Shown here piece by piece: positions 1 to 10,422 of a stretch of DNA of 64,000 nucleotides. Every line of letters starts with the position of its first letter. The stretch's first letter is position 1. The notes beneath the pieces were generated by a model that was given only the letters and a program-made list of their open reading frames with translations, made no database searches and had not been told where the DNA came from. This DNA is from RPQJ01 sp963706535. Its GTDB lineage: Bacteria; Pseudomonadota; Gammaproteobacteria; Steroidobacterales; Steroidobacteraceae. A program made the translations under genes and the position numbers. The DNA is taken from NCBI GenBank assembly GCA_963706535.1, contig CAVPMU010000020.1, positions 3,608-67,607 of the forward strand, written 5' to 3'.

Positions 1-1101
1 GACGCGGATGGCAACACTCCCGTGCCGGCGGCGGTTCGCGCGGCCGAAACGGCCATGCTGGCCGAGCAGACCACCAAGACGTATGTCGGTCCCGCCGGCA
101 ACCTGCAGTTCAACGCGCAGATTGCGCGCCTGGCACTCGGCCCGCTCGCCGCGGACTTTGGCGAGCGTCTCGCGACCATCCAGTGCGTCGGTGGATGTGG
201 GGCGCTCAGGATCGGTGCGGAGCTGATCCGCGTGGGCAATCCCGCGGCCGTGATCCACGTCAGCGACCCGACCTGGGCGAACCACGAACCGCTGATCGGC
301 ACGATCGGGCTGCCGCTGCAGCGCTATCCGTATTACGACCCGGCCACGCGGGAGGTCGCCTTCGATCGCATGCTCGCGCACATCGCGTCCCTGCCGGGCG
401 GGTCGGTCGTGCTCCTGCACGCCTGCTGCCACAACCCCACCGGCGCGGACCTGCAGCCCGCGCACTGGTCCGCTCTGGCGGAAGTGCTCGAGCGGCGCGG
501 ACTGCTGCCGTTCGTGGACTTCGCCTACCAGGGCCTCGGCGACGACCTCGACACCGACGCAGCCGGCCTCAGGATCCTCGCCGCGCGGCTCCCCGAGATG
601 CTGCTCGCTATCTCCTGCTCGAAGAATTTCGGCCTGTATCGCGAACGCACCGGCGCGCTGGTCGCGCTGGCATCGAATGCAGCTTCCGCCACCGCCCTCG
701 CGAGCCAGCAGCAGCGCGTGGCGCGTCGCATGTATTCGATGCCGCCGGACCATGGTGCGGCGGTGGCGGCGCGGGTGCTCGGCGATCCTGGGCTGCGCAC
801 GCTCTGGGAACAGGAACTCGCCGCAATGACGGCTCGCATGAAGTCGCTGCGCGCGCTGCTCGCGGGACGCCTCGCCGCGCTCAGGCCCGACCTCGACTTC
901 TCCTGGCTCGAGCGACATCGCGGCATGTTCTCGCTGCTCGGGCTCGATGCAGCCGCCACGGTGCGCTTGCGCGAGACGCGCCACGTCCACACGCCACCCG
1001 ACGGACGCATGAACGTGGCGGGCATCAGCGACGCGAACGTTGACTACGTGGCGGAGAGCATCGTCGCGCTGCTCGACCAGCCAGGCGTCCGCCCGGGCTA
1101 G
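1..1101 (+). CDS. Aspartate/aromatic amino acid aminotransferase, 3' part (5' end outside window)
   Basis: PLP-dependent class I aminotransferase of the AspC/TyrB type, moving amino groups between aspartate or aromatic amino acids and 2-oxoglutarate. The frame is open from base 1 (DADGNTPVP...), so the N-terminal ~35-40 residues lie upstream; an internal GTG at 22 is not a real start. Visible family landmarks: TTKTYVGPAGN near the start, the CCHNPTG substrate/PLP segment, DFAYQG with the PLP-pyridine Asp, the SKNFGLYRER segment with the Schiff-base Lys at 622-624, and GRMNVAG with the carboxylate-binding Arg near the C-terminus. AspC and TyrB cannot be told apart here. The gene precedes the rimP-nusA leader by about 260 bp and is probably a separate transcription unit. 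Confidence 0.9.
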   Translation, partial: DADGNTPVPAAVRAAETAMLAEQTTKTYVGPAGNLQFNAQIARLALGPLAADFGERLATIQCVGGCGALRIGAELIRVGNPAAVIHVSDPTWANHEPLIGTIGLPLQRYPYYDPATREVAFDRMLAHIASLPGGSVVLLHACCHNPTGADLQPAHWSALAEVLERRGLLPFVDFAYQGLGDDLDTDAAGLRILAARLPEMLLAISCSKNFGLYRERTGALVALASNAASATALASQQQRVARRMYSMPPDHGAAVAARVLGDPGLRTLWEQELAAMTARMKSLRALLAGRLAALRPDLDFSWLERHRGMFSLLGLDAAATVRLRETRHVHTPPDGRMNVAGISDANVDYVAESIVALLDQPGVRPG

Positions 1102-1116
1102 CCGCAGCGCAGCCCT

Positions 1117-1125
1117 TGCTATAGA
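1117..1125 (+). promoter_or_regulatory. Candidate extended -10 promoter for the rimP-nusA leader
   Basis: TGCTATAGA at 1117-1125 fits an extended -10 (TGnTATAAT); no good -35 was found. It lies just after the aminotransferase stop and would give a leader of about 230 nt before rimP. Inference only. Confidence 0.35.
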
Positions 1126-1241
1126 ATCGGCGCTCCAAGGGGCTGGGCGATCGTGTAACTCATTGATTCGCCTTGGTTCCTGGCCGGGCAGGCAGGCTCC
1201 GCGAGCGGGGCCGAGCCGGTACGGCGGGAGATTCGCCAGAG

Positions 1242-1266
1242 AAATCCCCCACAGCGGGGATTTTTC
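1242..1266 (+). terminator. Hairpin plus T-run in the rimP leader (1)
   Basis: AAATCCCC (1242-1249) pairs with GGGGATTT (1256-1263) across a 6-nt loop, followed by TT. Form of an intrinsic terminator or attenuator. It could end upstream transcription or attenuate the rimP-nusA-infB operon. Confidence 0.6.
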
Positions 1267-1310
1267 ATTTGCGGCGCCTGGGTCGTCCCCGGGGCGGCCG
1301 CGAAGCAACG

Positions 1311-1332
1311 AATGGGCCGCCGGCCCATTTTT
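1311..1332 (+). terminator. Hairpin plus T-run in the rimP leader (2)
   Basis: AATGGGCC (1311-1318) pairs with GGCCCATT (1322-1329) across a 3-nt loop and runs into TTT. It ends about 30 bp before the rimP ATG, so a terminator here would need read-through or an unrecognised promoter after it; an attenuator is a reasonable reading. Confidence 0.55.
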
Positions 1333-1362
1333 CGTTTCTGCACCGGGTGCAAGGACGGTTGC

Positions 1363-1812
1363 ATGCTCAGGGACACGCTGCAGGCACTGGTCGGGCCCGT
1401 GGTCGAGGGTCTCGGCTACGAGCTCTGGGAGCTCGAGTACGCGCCGGATCGAGGCAATGGCTGCCTGCGGCTGTACATCGACGCGGCGGCGGGCATCACG
1501 CTCGAGGACTGCGAACGGGTGAGCCGGGCGGTGAGCGAGTTGCTGGATACGGAGGATCCCATCCCGGGGCATTACACCCTGGAGGTGTCCTCGCCGGGAC
1601 TGGACCGGCCGCTCAGGACGGCGGCCCAGTTCGGGCGCTACGTGGGCGAGCAGGTCTTCGCAGAGGTCCTGCAGCCGATCGACGGGCGCCGCCGCTACCA
1701 GGGGCCGCTCGTGGCGGCAGGCCCGGAGACGATAGAGATAGAGGTGGACGGACGGCGCTGCGTGCTGCCGTTGTCCGCCATCCGCAAGGCGCACCTGGCG
1801 CCGGACACTTGA
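1363..1812 (+). CDS. rimP: Ribosome maturation factor RimP
   Basis: RimP assists 30S subunit maturation in the cytoplasm. The 149-residue protein has the usual RimP length and shows the N-terminal domain (GLGYELWELEY, then the strand RLYIDAAAGITLEDC), the SSPGLDRPL signature that links the two domains, and a C-terminal SH3-like domain ending LSAIRKAHLAPD. I chose ATG 1363 because AAGGA sits 7 bp upstream and the homologous region starts here; an in-frame ATG at 1312 would add a leader that overlaps the second hairpin. It is first in the conserved rimP-nusA-infB-rbfA-truB operon, with nusA 25 bp downstream. Confidence 0.95.
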   Translation: MLRDTLQALVGPVVEGLGYELWELEYAPDRGNGCLRLYIDAAAGITLEDCERVSRAVSELLDTEDPIPGHYTLEVSSPGLDRPLRTAAQFGRYVGEQVFAEVLQPIDGRRRYQGPLVAAGPETIEIEVDGRRCVLPLSAIRKAHLAPDT

Positions 1813-1837
1813 TCCCCGCTGGTCGGGAGGACGCGAG

Positions 1838-3338
1838 ATGAACAAGGAAATCCTGATGGTCGTGGATGCCGTCTCGAACGAGAAGGGCGTCGACAAGGAG
1901 ATCATCTTCGAGGCGCTCGAAGCCGCGCTCGCGTCCGCCACCCGCAAGAAGTACGGCGAGGAGATGGACGCGCGCGTCGCGATCAACCGCAAGACGGGCG
2001 ACTACGAGACCTATCGCCGCTGGAAGGTGTTCGCCGACGACTCGACCGAGCTCGAGTTCCCCGAGAAGGAACTGCGCATGGAGGACGCGCTCGAACGTCA
2101 CGCCCGACGCCGAGGTGGGCGGCTACGTCGAGACGCCGCTCGAGTCGGTGGCCTTCGGGCGCATCGCCGCGCAGACCGCCAAGCAGGTCATCGTGCAGAA
2201 GGTGCGCGAGGCCGAGCGCGCGCAGGTGGTCGAGCAGTACCAGGGCCGCATCGGCCAGCTCGTCTCCGGCATCGTCAAGCGCGTCGACCGCAACGGCATC
2301 TTCGTCGACCTCGGCGGCAACGCCGAGGGCTTCATCCCGCGCGAGGCGATGATCCCGCGCGAGCCGGTGCGCACCCAGGACCGCATCAAGGCCTTCCTCA
2401 AGGACGTGCGCTCCGAGCCACGCGGCCCGCAGCTGTTCCTGAGCCGCACGGCCCCCGAGTTCCTGATCGAGCTGTTCAAGCTCGAGGTGCCGGAAGTGGG
2501 GCAGGGGCTGATCAATATCCTCGGCGCCGCCCGTGATCCGGGCGCGCGCGCCAAGATCGCCGTGCGCTCGAACGACCCGCGCATCGACCCGGTCGGCGCC
2601 TGCGTCGGCATGCGCGGCTCGCGCGTACAGGCGGTCTCGAACGAGATCGCCGGCGAGCGCGTCGATATCATCCCCTTCGACGACAACCCGGCGCAGTTCG
2701 TCATCAACGCGATGGCGCCCGCCGAGGTGAGCTCGATCGTCGTCGACGAGGAAGCCCACAGCATGGACATCGCGGTGGCGGAGGACAAGCTGTCGCAGGC
2801 GATCGGCCGCGGCGGCCAGAACATCCGTCTCGCGAGCGAACTCACCGGCTGGCGGCTCAACATCATGAGCGAGCAGGCGGCCGAGGAGAAGAGCGACTCC
2901 GAGCAGCGCGAGCTGCGCGAGCTCTTCATGAAGCAGCTCGACGTGGACGAGGACGTGGCGGCGATCCTGGTGCAGGAGGGTTTCTCCAGCATCGAGGAAA
3001 TCGCCTACGTGCCGCAGTCCGAGCTCGCCGGCATCGAGGAGTTCGACGAGAACATCGTTCAGGAGCTGCGCAACCGCGCGCGCGACGTGCTGCTCACGCA
3101 GGCGATCGCGAGCGAGGAGACCTCCGAAGGCAACCCGGCCGAAGACCTCCTCGAGGTCGAGGGCATGGACGACGAACTCGCGACCGAGCTCGCGCGCCAC
3201 GGCGTGCTCACCCGCGAGGACCTCGCCGAGCAGTCGGTGGACGACCTTGCCGAGATTCCCAACCTCGACCCGCAGCGTGCCGGCGAGATCATCCTCGCCG
3301 CTCGCAAGCACTGGTTCGAGCAGGCCGAGCAGGCCTGA
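1838..3338 (+). CDS. nusA: Transcription termination/antitermination factor NusA, with an apparent one-base frameshift
   Basis: NusA binds RNA polymerase and controls pausing, Rho-dependent termination and antitermination. Reading starts at ATG 1838 (MNKEILMVVDAVSNEKGV), giving the N-terminal polymerase-binding domain to about residue 85 (LRMEDALER). Homology then continues in the next frame (TPDAEVGGYVETPLESV) through S1 (GFIPREAMIP), KH1/KH2 (IDPVGACVGMRG, QAIGRGGQNIRLASE) and two C-terminal acidic repeats to TGA 3338. One extra base in about 2096-2099 explains the shift; removing it gives a normal NusA of about 500 residues. As NusA is close to essential, a sequencing or assembly error is likelier than a true lesion. 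An automatic pipeline would split this gene or mark it as a pseudogene. Confidence 0.9.
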
Positions 3339-3350
3339 CCGGAGGACCCC

Positions 3351-5885
<2,535 letters not shown>

Positions 5886-5894
5886 CGAGCCGCC

Positions 5895-6296
5895 ATGCCG
5901 CGTGAAGTCCCGCGCGCCAGGCGCGTCGCCGAACAGGTGCAGCGCACGCTCGCCGAGATGTTGCGACGCGACGTGCGCGACCCGCGCCTGAAGCCGGTGA
6001 CGGTCACGCACGTGCGCATGTCACCCGATCTCTCGCACGCCTGGGTGCACTTCGAGCTGCTCACCGGCGATTCGCACGACCCCGTCCAGCTCGAGATCCT
6101 CGAGGAGGCGGCCCGCTACCTGCGTGGCCCGCTCGGCCGCGAGCTGCGCCTGCGCATCGCGCCGCACATCCACTTCCAGCCGGACGAGGAACTCGAGCGC
6201 GGCCACCGTCTCGACGACCTCATCACCCGCGCGGTTCGCGACGACGCGTCACGGCACGCGGACGACGGCGAGGGGCCGGACGACGAGGGCAAGTGA
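5895..6296 (+). CDS. rbfA: 30S ribosome-binding factor RbfA
   Basis: Cold-shock ribosome assembly factor that binds the 30S subunit near helix 1 of 16S rRNA. 133 residues with one KH-like domain: VAEQVQRTLAEMLRRDVRDPRL, VTVTHVRMSPDLSHAWVHFEL, LRGPLGRELRLRIAPHIHF. The acidic tail (DDASRHADDGEGPDDEGK) is common in the family. It begins 9 bp after infB, and its stop overlaps the GTG start of truB by 4 bp, so translational coupling along the operon is likely. Confidence 0.95.
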   Translation: MPREVPRARRVAEQVQRTLAEMLRRDVRDPRLKPVTVTHVRMSPDLSHAWVHFELLTGDSHDPVQLEILEEAARYLRGPLGRELRLRIAPHIHFQPDEELERGHRLDDLITRAVRDDASRHADDGEGPDDEGK

Positions 6297-7249
6297 GCGC
6301 CGGCCCGCGCCGCGGGGCGTGGCGGCGGGTCGATGGCATCGTGCTGCTCGACAAGCCCGCGGGCGCGACCTCGACCGGCGCGCTGCAGCGCGTGCGCCGC
6401 CTGCTCCAGGCGGCCAAGGCCGGCCATGCCGGCACGCTCGATCCCATGGCCACGGGCATGCTGCCGCTGTGCTTCGGCCAGGCCACCAAGGCCAGCGGGA
6501 TGCTGCTCGGCTCCGCCAAGGCCTATCGGGCCCGACTGAAGCTCGGCGCGGCGACCGACACCGGCGATGCCGAGGGGACTGTCGTCAGCGAGGCACCCGT
6601 ACCGCCCCTGACCCGGGAGCAGATGCTGGCCGTGCTCGAGGGACTGCGGGGACCCGGCATGCAGGTATCGCCGATGTACTCGGCCCTCAAGCGCCAGGGC
6701 CGCCCGCTGTATGAGCTGGCGCGGCGCGGCGAGGTCGTTCCGCGCGAGCCGCGCGCCATCGAGATCCGGCGCCTCGACCTCGTGGCCCTTGCGCCGGACA
6801 GTCTCGAGTTCGAGGTCGTCTGCTCGAAGGGTACCTACATACGGGTGCTGGGCGAGGAGGTCGCCACGCGCGTGGGCAGCGTCGGGCACCTCACGGCGCT
6901 CCGCAGGCTCTGGGTCGAGCCGTTCGAGGCCGACGCCATGGTGAGCCTCGAGGAGATCGAGCAGTGGGCGGCGAGCGAGTCCCGGGCGGATCCGCCCGGA
7001 TGGCTGCTCCCGGCTGACACGGCCTTCCGCAGGCTGCCGCGAATCGACCTCTCGGCAGGGCAAGCGCTGCACCTGCGCCAGGGCAGGGTGCTCGAGGCCC
7101 CGGCGGGAAGCGTGCCCGCCGAGCGGCTGGCTGCCTACGCCCCGGCCGGCGAGTTTCTCGGCGTCGTGTCCGTCGGCGCGGACCTGCGCGTACGCACCGT
7201 GCGCCTGTTCGTGGCGGGCGACCCGGACGAAAACACAGGAACCGCTTGA
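6293..7249 (+). CDS. truB: tRNA pseudouridine(55) synthase TruB
   Basis: Makes the universal pseudouridine 55 in the T-loop of tRNAs. 318 residues. The N-terminal catalytic domain carries GHAGTLDPMATGMLP with the nucleophilic Asp50, followed by SPMYSALKRQGRPLYELARRG and the conserved CSKGTYIRVLGEE. A C-terminal PUA-like region (QALHLRQGRV...) is recognisable. Start GTG 6293 overlaps the rbfA stop. The coding end overlaps the -35 element proposed for rpsO. Confidence 0.95.
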   Translation: MSAGPRRGAWRRVDGIVLLDKPAGATSTGALQRVRRLLQAAKAGHAGTLDPMATGMLPLCFGQATKASGMLLGSAKAYRARLKLGAATDTGDAEGTVVSEAPVPPLTREQMLAVLEGLRGPGMQVSPMYSALKRQGRPLYELARRGEVVPREPRAIEIRRLDLVALAPDSLEFEVVCSKGTYIRVLGEEVATRVGSVGHLTALRRLWVEPFEADAMVSLEEIEQWAASESRADPPGWLLPADTAFRRLPRIDLSAGQALHLRQGRVLEAPAGSVPAERLAAYAPAGEFLGVVSVGADLRVRTVRLFVAGDPDENTGTA

Positions 7250-7275
7250 GAAATCAGCCCCTTGCCGGGTAAGAT
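7246..7275 (+). promoter_or_regulatory. Candidate sigma-70 promoter for rpsO
   Basis: TTGAGA at 7246-7251 and TAAGAT at 7270-7275 with an 18-bp spacer, about 50 bp before the rpsO ATG and overlapping the truB stop. Good match for a housekeeping promoter; not tested. Confidence 0.6.
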
Positions 7276-7324
7276 GCGCGGCTCAGTTCAAGGGCATACA
7301 TACAGGTTTCGAGGACACTCAACG

Positions 7325-7594
7325 ATGGCACTGTCCACCGAGCGCAAGAGCGAGATCGTCGGCGGTTACCGCCGCAACGCGACGGACACCGGTTCGCCGG
7401 AAGTCCAGATCGCACTGCTTTCCGCGCGCATCAACGAACTCGGCGAACATTTCACCGCGCACAAGCGCGATCACGCCTCGCGTCGCGGGCTGCTGAAGCT
7501 CGTCACGCAGCGTCGCAAGCTCCTCGACTACCTCAAGGAGACCGACGTCGCGCGTTACCAGGACGTAGTCGCCCGACTCGGCCTGCGCCGCTGA
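7325..7594 (+). CDS. rpsO: 30S ribosomal protein S15
   Basis: S15 binds the central domain of 16S rRNA early in 30S assembly. Starting at ATG 7325 gives exactly 89 residues, the classical S15 length: MALSTERKSEIVGGYRRN, the SPEVQIALLSARINELGEH helix, the HKRDHASRRGLLKLV rRNA-binding segment, and RRKLLDYLK...RLGLRR. GAGGA stands upstream (7311-7315). An in-frame ATG at 7262 would add 21 unrelated residues inside the proposed promoter. In many bacteria S15 represses its own mRNA; a leader of roughly 45 nt would leave room for this, but no specific fold was worked out. Confidence 0.97.
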   Translation: MALSTERKSEIVGGYRRNATDTGSPEVQIALLSARINELGEHFTAHKRDHASRRGLLKLVTQRRKLLDYLKETDVARYQDVVARLGLRR

Positions 7595-7600
7595 ACGACC

Positions 7601-7636
7601 GAGAATCCGGCCCGCACTGCGGGCCGCATTCTTTTC
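7601..7636 (+). terminator. Intrinsic terminator or processing hairpin between rpsO and pnp
   Basis: CGGCCCGC (7608-7615) pairs with GCGGGCCG (7619-7626), extended by GAAT/ATTC, and followed by CTTTT. In enterobacteria the rpsO-pnp gap holds both a partial terminator and an RNase III site; this hairpin is in the same position. Confidence 0.8.
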
Positions 7637-7673
7637 CGCCATTCCCCACGCTCCCGCAGCACTGGACACAATC

Positions 7674-9758
7674 GTGAACGTCCACAAGAAATCTTTTCAG
7701 TATGGTCCGCATTCCGTCACGCTCGAGACCGGGCGCCTCGCCCGCCAGGCGGACGGCTCCTGCCTCGTCTCCTTGGGTGACACCGTCGTCCTCGTGACGG
7801 CCGTCGCGCGCAAGGCCGCCGACGCCAACAAGGACTTCTTCCCGCTCACCGTCAACTACGTCGAGAAGACCTACGCCGCGGGCCGCATCCCCGGCGGCTT
7901 CTTCAAGCGCGAAGGCCGGCCCTCCGAAAAGGAGACGCTCACCTCGCGCCTGATCGACCGTCCGATCCGCCCGCTGTTCCCCGAAGGCTTCTTCAACGAG
8001 GTGCAGGTGGTGGCGACGGTCGTGTCGCTCGACCCCGAGATCGACTCGGACATCCCGGCGATGCTCGGCGCCTCGGCCGCACTCGCGCTGTCCGGCATCC
8101 CGTTCCGCGGGCCGATCGGCGGCGCGCGGGTTGGCTATCGCGATGGCCAGTACCTGCTGAACCCCACCCACAAGGACCTGCAGACCTCGAGCCTCGACCT
8201 CGTCGTGGCCGGCACGTCCGACGCCGTGCTGATGGTCGAGTCCGAGGCGAAGATCCTGCCCGAGGACGTGATGCTCGGCGCGGTGGTGTTCGGCCACGAG
8301 CAGATGCAGGTCGCGATCAAGGCCATCAAGGAACTCGCCGCCGAGGCCGGCAAGCCGGCCTGGGACTGGGCGCCGCCCGCCGTCGACGAGGAACTGGTCA
8401 AGGCCGTGGCCGCGCTGGCGGAGACCGATCTCGCCAAGGCCTACACGATCACCGAGAAGCAGGCGCGCTACACGCGCATCGGCGAGATCAAGAAGGCCGC
8501 CGTCGAGGCGCTGGCTTCGGGCGACGCGCCGAAGTTCACGCCGCGCAAGGTGACCGACGAGATCGGCCGCCTCGAGTACAACCTCGTGCGCCGCCGCATC
8601 CTCGCGGGCGAGCCGCGCATCGACGGCCGCGACATGAACACGGTGCGCAAGATCACCGTGCAGACGGGCGTGCTGCCCCGCACCCACGGCTCGGCGCTGT
8701 TCACGCGCGGCGAGACGCAGGCGCTCGTGACGACCACGCTCGGCACCGGCCGCGACGCGCAGATCATCGACGCGCTCGCCGGCGAGCGCAAAGAGCCGTT
8801 CATGATGCACTACAACTTCCCGCCGTTCTCGGTGGGCGAGACGGGCATGATGGGCTCGCCGAAGCGCCGCGAGATCGGCCACGGCAACCTCGCGCGCCGC
8901 GGCGTGAGCGCCGTGATGCCGGACATGGCCAGCTTCCCGTACATCATCCGCGTGGTCTCCGAGATCCTCGAGTCGAACGGCTCGAGCTCGATGGCCTCGG
9001 TCTGCGGCACGAGCCTCGCGCTGATGGACGCGGGCGTGCCGGTCAAGGCGCCGGTCGCCGGCGTGGCGATGGGCCTGGTGCTCGAGGACGGCAAGTTCGA
9101 GGTGCTCACGGACATCCTCGGCGACGAGGACCACCTCGGCGACATGGACTTCAAGGTCGCCGGCAGCGCCGAAGGCGTGACCGCCCTGCAGATGGACATC
9201 AAGATCGAGGGCATCACCCGCGAAATCATGCAGGTCGCCCTCGAGCGCGCCAACCGCGCGCGCCTGCACATCCTCGGCGAGATGAACAAGGTCATCACCG
9301 AGGCGCGCCCGAAGATGTCGGAGTGGGCGCCCACCATCATCACCATGAAGATCGACCCGGAGAAGATCCGCGAGGTCATCGGCAAGGGCGGTGCGGTCAT
9401 CCGCGGCATCACCGAGGAGACCGGCGCCACGATCGACATCGAGAACGACGGCACGGTCAAGATCGCCTCCGTCAACGGCGCGGCGGGCCGCGAGGCGCAG
9501 AAGCGCATCGAGCTCATCACCTCCGAGGTCGAGGTCGGCGCGGTCTACGAGGGCCGGGTCGTTCGCCTGATGGACTTCGGCGCGTTCGTGCAGATCCTGC
9601 CCGGCAAGGACGGACTGGTGCACATCTCGCAGATCTCCGAGGAGCGCGTCGAGCGCGTGAGCGACAAGCTCAAGGAAGGCGACGTCGTGCGCGTGAAGGT
9701 GCTCGAGGTCGACCGGCAGGGACGCGTGCGGCTGTCGATGCGCAACGTCGAGGGCTGA
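7674..9758 (+). CDS. pnp: Polyribonucleotide nucleotidyltransferase (PNPase)
   Basis: Phosphorolytic 3'-5' exoribonuclease of RNA turnover, a trimer and usual degradosome partner. 694 residues: first RNase PH domain (SVTLETGRLARQADGSC...PRTHGSALFTRGETQAL marks the start of the second), an alpha-helical linker around 220-310, then the KH domain (MKIDPEKIREVIGKGGAVIRGI, about 560-610) and the S1 domain (VGAVYEGRVVRLMDFGAFVQILPG, about 622-692). Start GTG 7674 has no strong Shine-Dalgarno, in keeping with autoregulated translation known for pnp, though that is inference. The gene follows rpsO as usual and ends in a strong terminator. Confidence 0.97.
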   Translation: MNVHKKSFQYGPHSVTLETGRLARQADGSCLVSLGDTVVLVTAVARKAADANKDFFPLTVNYVEKTYAAGRIPGGFFKREGRPSEKETLTSRLIDRPIRPLFPEGFFNEVQVVATVVSLDPEIDSDIPAMLGASAALALSGIPFRGPIGGARVGYRDGQYLLNPTHKDLQTSSLDLVVAGTSDAVLMVESEAKILPEDVMLGAVVFGHEQMQVAIKAIKELAAEAGKPAWDWAPPAVDEELVKAVAALAETDLAKAYTITEKQARYTRIGEIKKAAVEALASGDAPKFTPRKVTDEIGRLEYNLVRRRILAGEPRIDGRDMNTVRKITVQTGVLPRTHGSALFTRGETQALVTTTLGTGRDAQIIDALAGERKEPFMMHYNFPPFSVGETGMMGSPKRREIGHGNLARRGVSAVMPDMASFPYIIRVVSEILESNGSSSMASVCGTSLALMDAGVPVKAPVAGVAMGLVLEDGKFEVLTDILGDEDHLGDMDFKVAGSAEGVTALQMDIKIEGITREIMQVALERANRARLHILGEMNKVITEARPKMSEWAPTIITMKIDPEKIREVIGKGGAVIRGITEETGATIDIENDGTVKIASVNGAAGREAQKRIELITSEVEVGAVYEGRVVRLMDFGAFVQILPGKDGLVHISQISEERVERVSDKLKEGDVVRVKVLEVDRQGRVRLSMRNVEG

Positions 9759-9768
9759 GCCCACGGAA

Positions 9769-9817
9769 GGGGATAGGGGATAGGGGATAGGGGATAGGGG
9801 ATAGGGGATAGGGGATA
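9769..9817 (+). repeat. Seven perfect tandem copies of GGGGATA
   Basis: Seven uninterrupted 7-bp units begin 11 bp after the pnp stop. Runs of four G separated by three bases meet the simple pattern for an intramolecular G-quadruplex in the pnp mRNA-sense strand. Inverted copies (TATCCCC at 9859-9865, 9866-9872 and 9880-9886, with a degenerate unit between) lie on the far side of the terminator. Confidence 0.95.
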
Positions 9818-9825
9818 GTAGGAGA

Positions 9826-9855
9826 GGGCGACCATTGGTCGCCCTTCTTCTTTCC
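9826..9855 (+). terminator. Intrinsic terminator after pnp
   Basis: GGGCGACCA (9826-9834) pairs with TGGTCGCCC (9836-9844) and is followed by TTCTTCTTT. It ends pnp transcription. The G-rich repeat before it and the C-rich copies after it could form a longer outer stem. Confidence 0.85.
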
Positions 9856-9858
9856 GAC

Positions 9859-9886
9859 TATCCCCTATCCCCTATTCACTATCCCC
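9859..9886 (+). repeat. Inverted copies of the GGGGATA repeat (TATCCCC x3)
   Basis: TATCCCC at 9859-9865 and 9866-9872, a degenerate TATTCAC at 9873-9879, and TATCCCC at 9880-9886. This is the reverse complement of the 9769-9817 array and makes the pnp-phaR gap a large imperfect inverted repeat around the terminator. Confidence 0.85.
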
Positions 9887-9891
9887 TTCTC

Positions 9892-10422
9892 CTAGTCCTT
9901 CTCCTCCCTCCCGAACGGCCGGCCAATCCGGGCGAACACTTCCTCCTGGAGGGACTTCCAGCGCTGGTAGTTCTTCTGCGCGACGGCGGTGACGGTCTCG
10001 AGCGGATCGAGGCCGACCACGCTCTTGAATCGGTCGCGGATCTCGCGCTGCTCGCGGGCGAACAGCTGGATGCTTTCGTCGAGGTAGCGGCCGACGAAGT
10101 CGTGCAGGCCACTGCCGTAGCTGCGGATCACCTGCGAGAGGAAGTCGCGGCTCATCAGCGCCTCGCCGGCGCCTTCCTGCTCGGCGATCACCTGCAGCAG
10201 GATGCTGCGCGTGATGTCCTGCTGCGTCTTGCGCTCGAGCACCACGAAGTCCACGCGCTCGACGACCAGGCGGCGGATGTCGTTCAGCGTCACGTAGCGG
10301 CTCTCGACGGTGTCGTAGAGCCGGCGGTTCGGGTACTTGCGGATGACGCGCGGCTCCGGCTTGCCGCCCTCCGTCCCGCTGCCGGCGGTCCGGGCTCGCT
10401 TCGTCCTGGCCTTGGTCGTCAT
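9892..10422 (-). CDS. phaR: Polyhydroxyalkanoate synthesis regulator PhaR
   Basis: PhaR-type repressor that binds DNA and PHB granules and controls phasin and PHB genes. The 176-residue protein has a Lys/Arg/Gly-rich head (about 1-25), then the PHB/PHA accumulation regulator DNA-binding domain (RVIRKYPNRRLYDTVESRY, VTLNDIRRLV), then the PHB_acc helical region (QQDITRSILLQVIAEQE, LSQVIRSYGSGLHDFVGRYL). ATG 10422 overlaps the gluQ stop (ATGA), so it is probably co-transcribed with gluQ. No PHB synthase or phasin lies in the window, so its targets are elsewhere. Upstream in-frame codons belong to the gluQ overlap. Confidence 0.9.
   Translation of the reverse strand: MTTKARTKRARTAGSGTEGGKPEPRVIRKYPNRRLYDTVESRYVTLNDIRRLVVERVDFVVLERKTQQDITRSILLQVIAEQEGAGEALMSRDFLSQVIRSYGSGLHDFVGRYLDESIQLFAREQREIRDRFKSVVGLDPLETVTAVAQKNYQRWKSLQEEVFARIGRPFGREEKD

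Noticed and set aside
1102..1362. tRNA gene upstream of rimP as in enterics
   Set aside because: No cloverleaf, T-loop consensus or acceptor pairing could be found.
9769..9817. Possible CRISPR array
   Set aside because: Units are 7 bp with no spacers; it is a simple tandem repeat.
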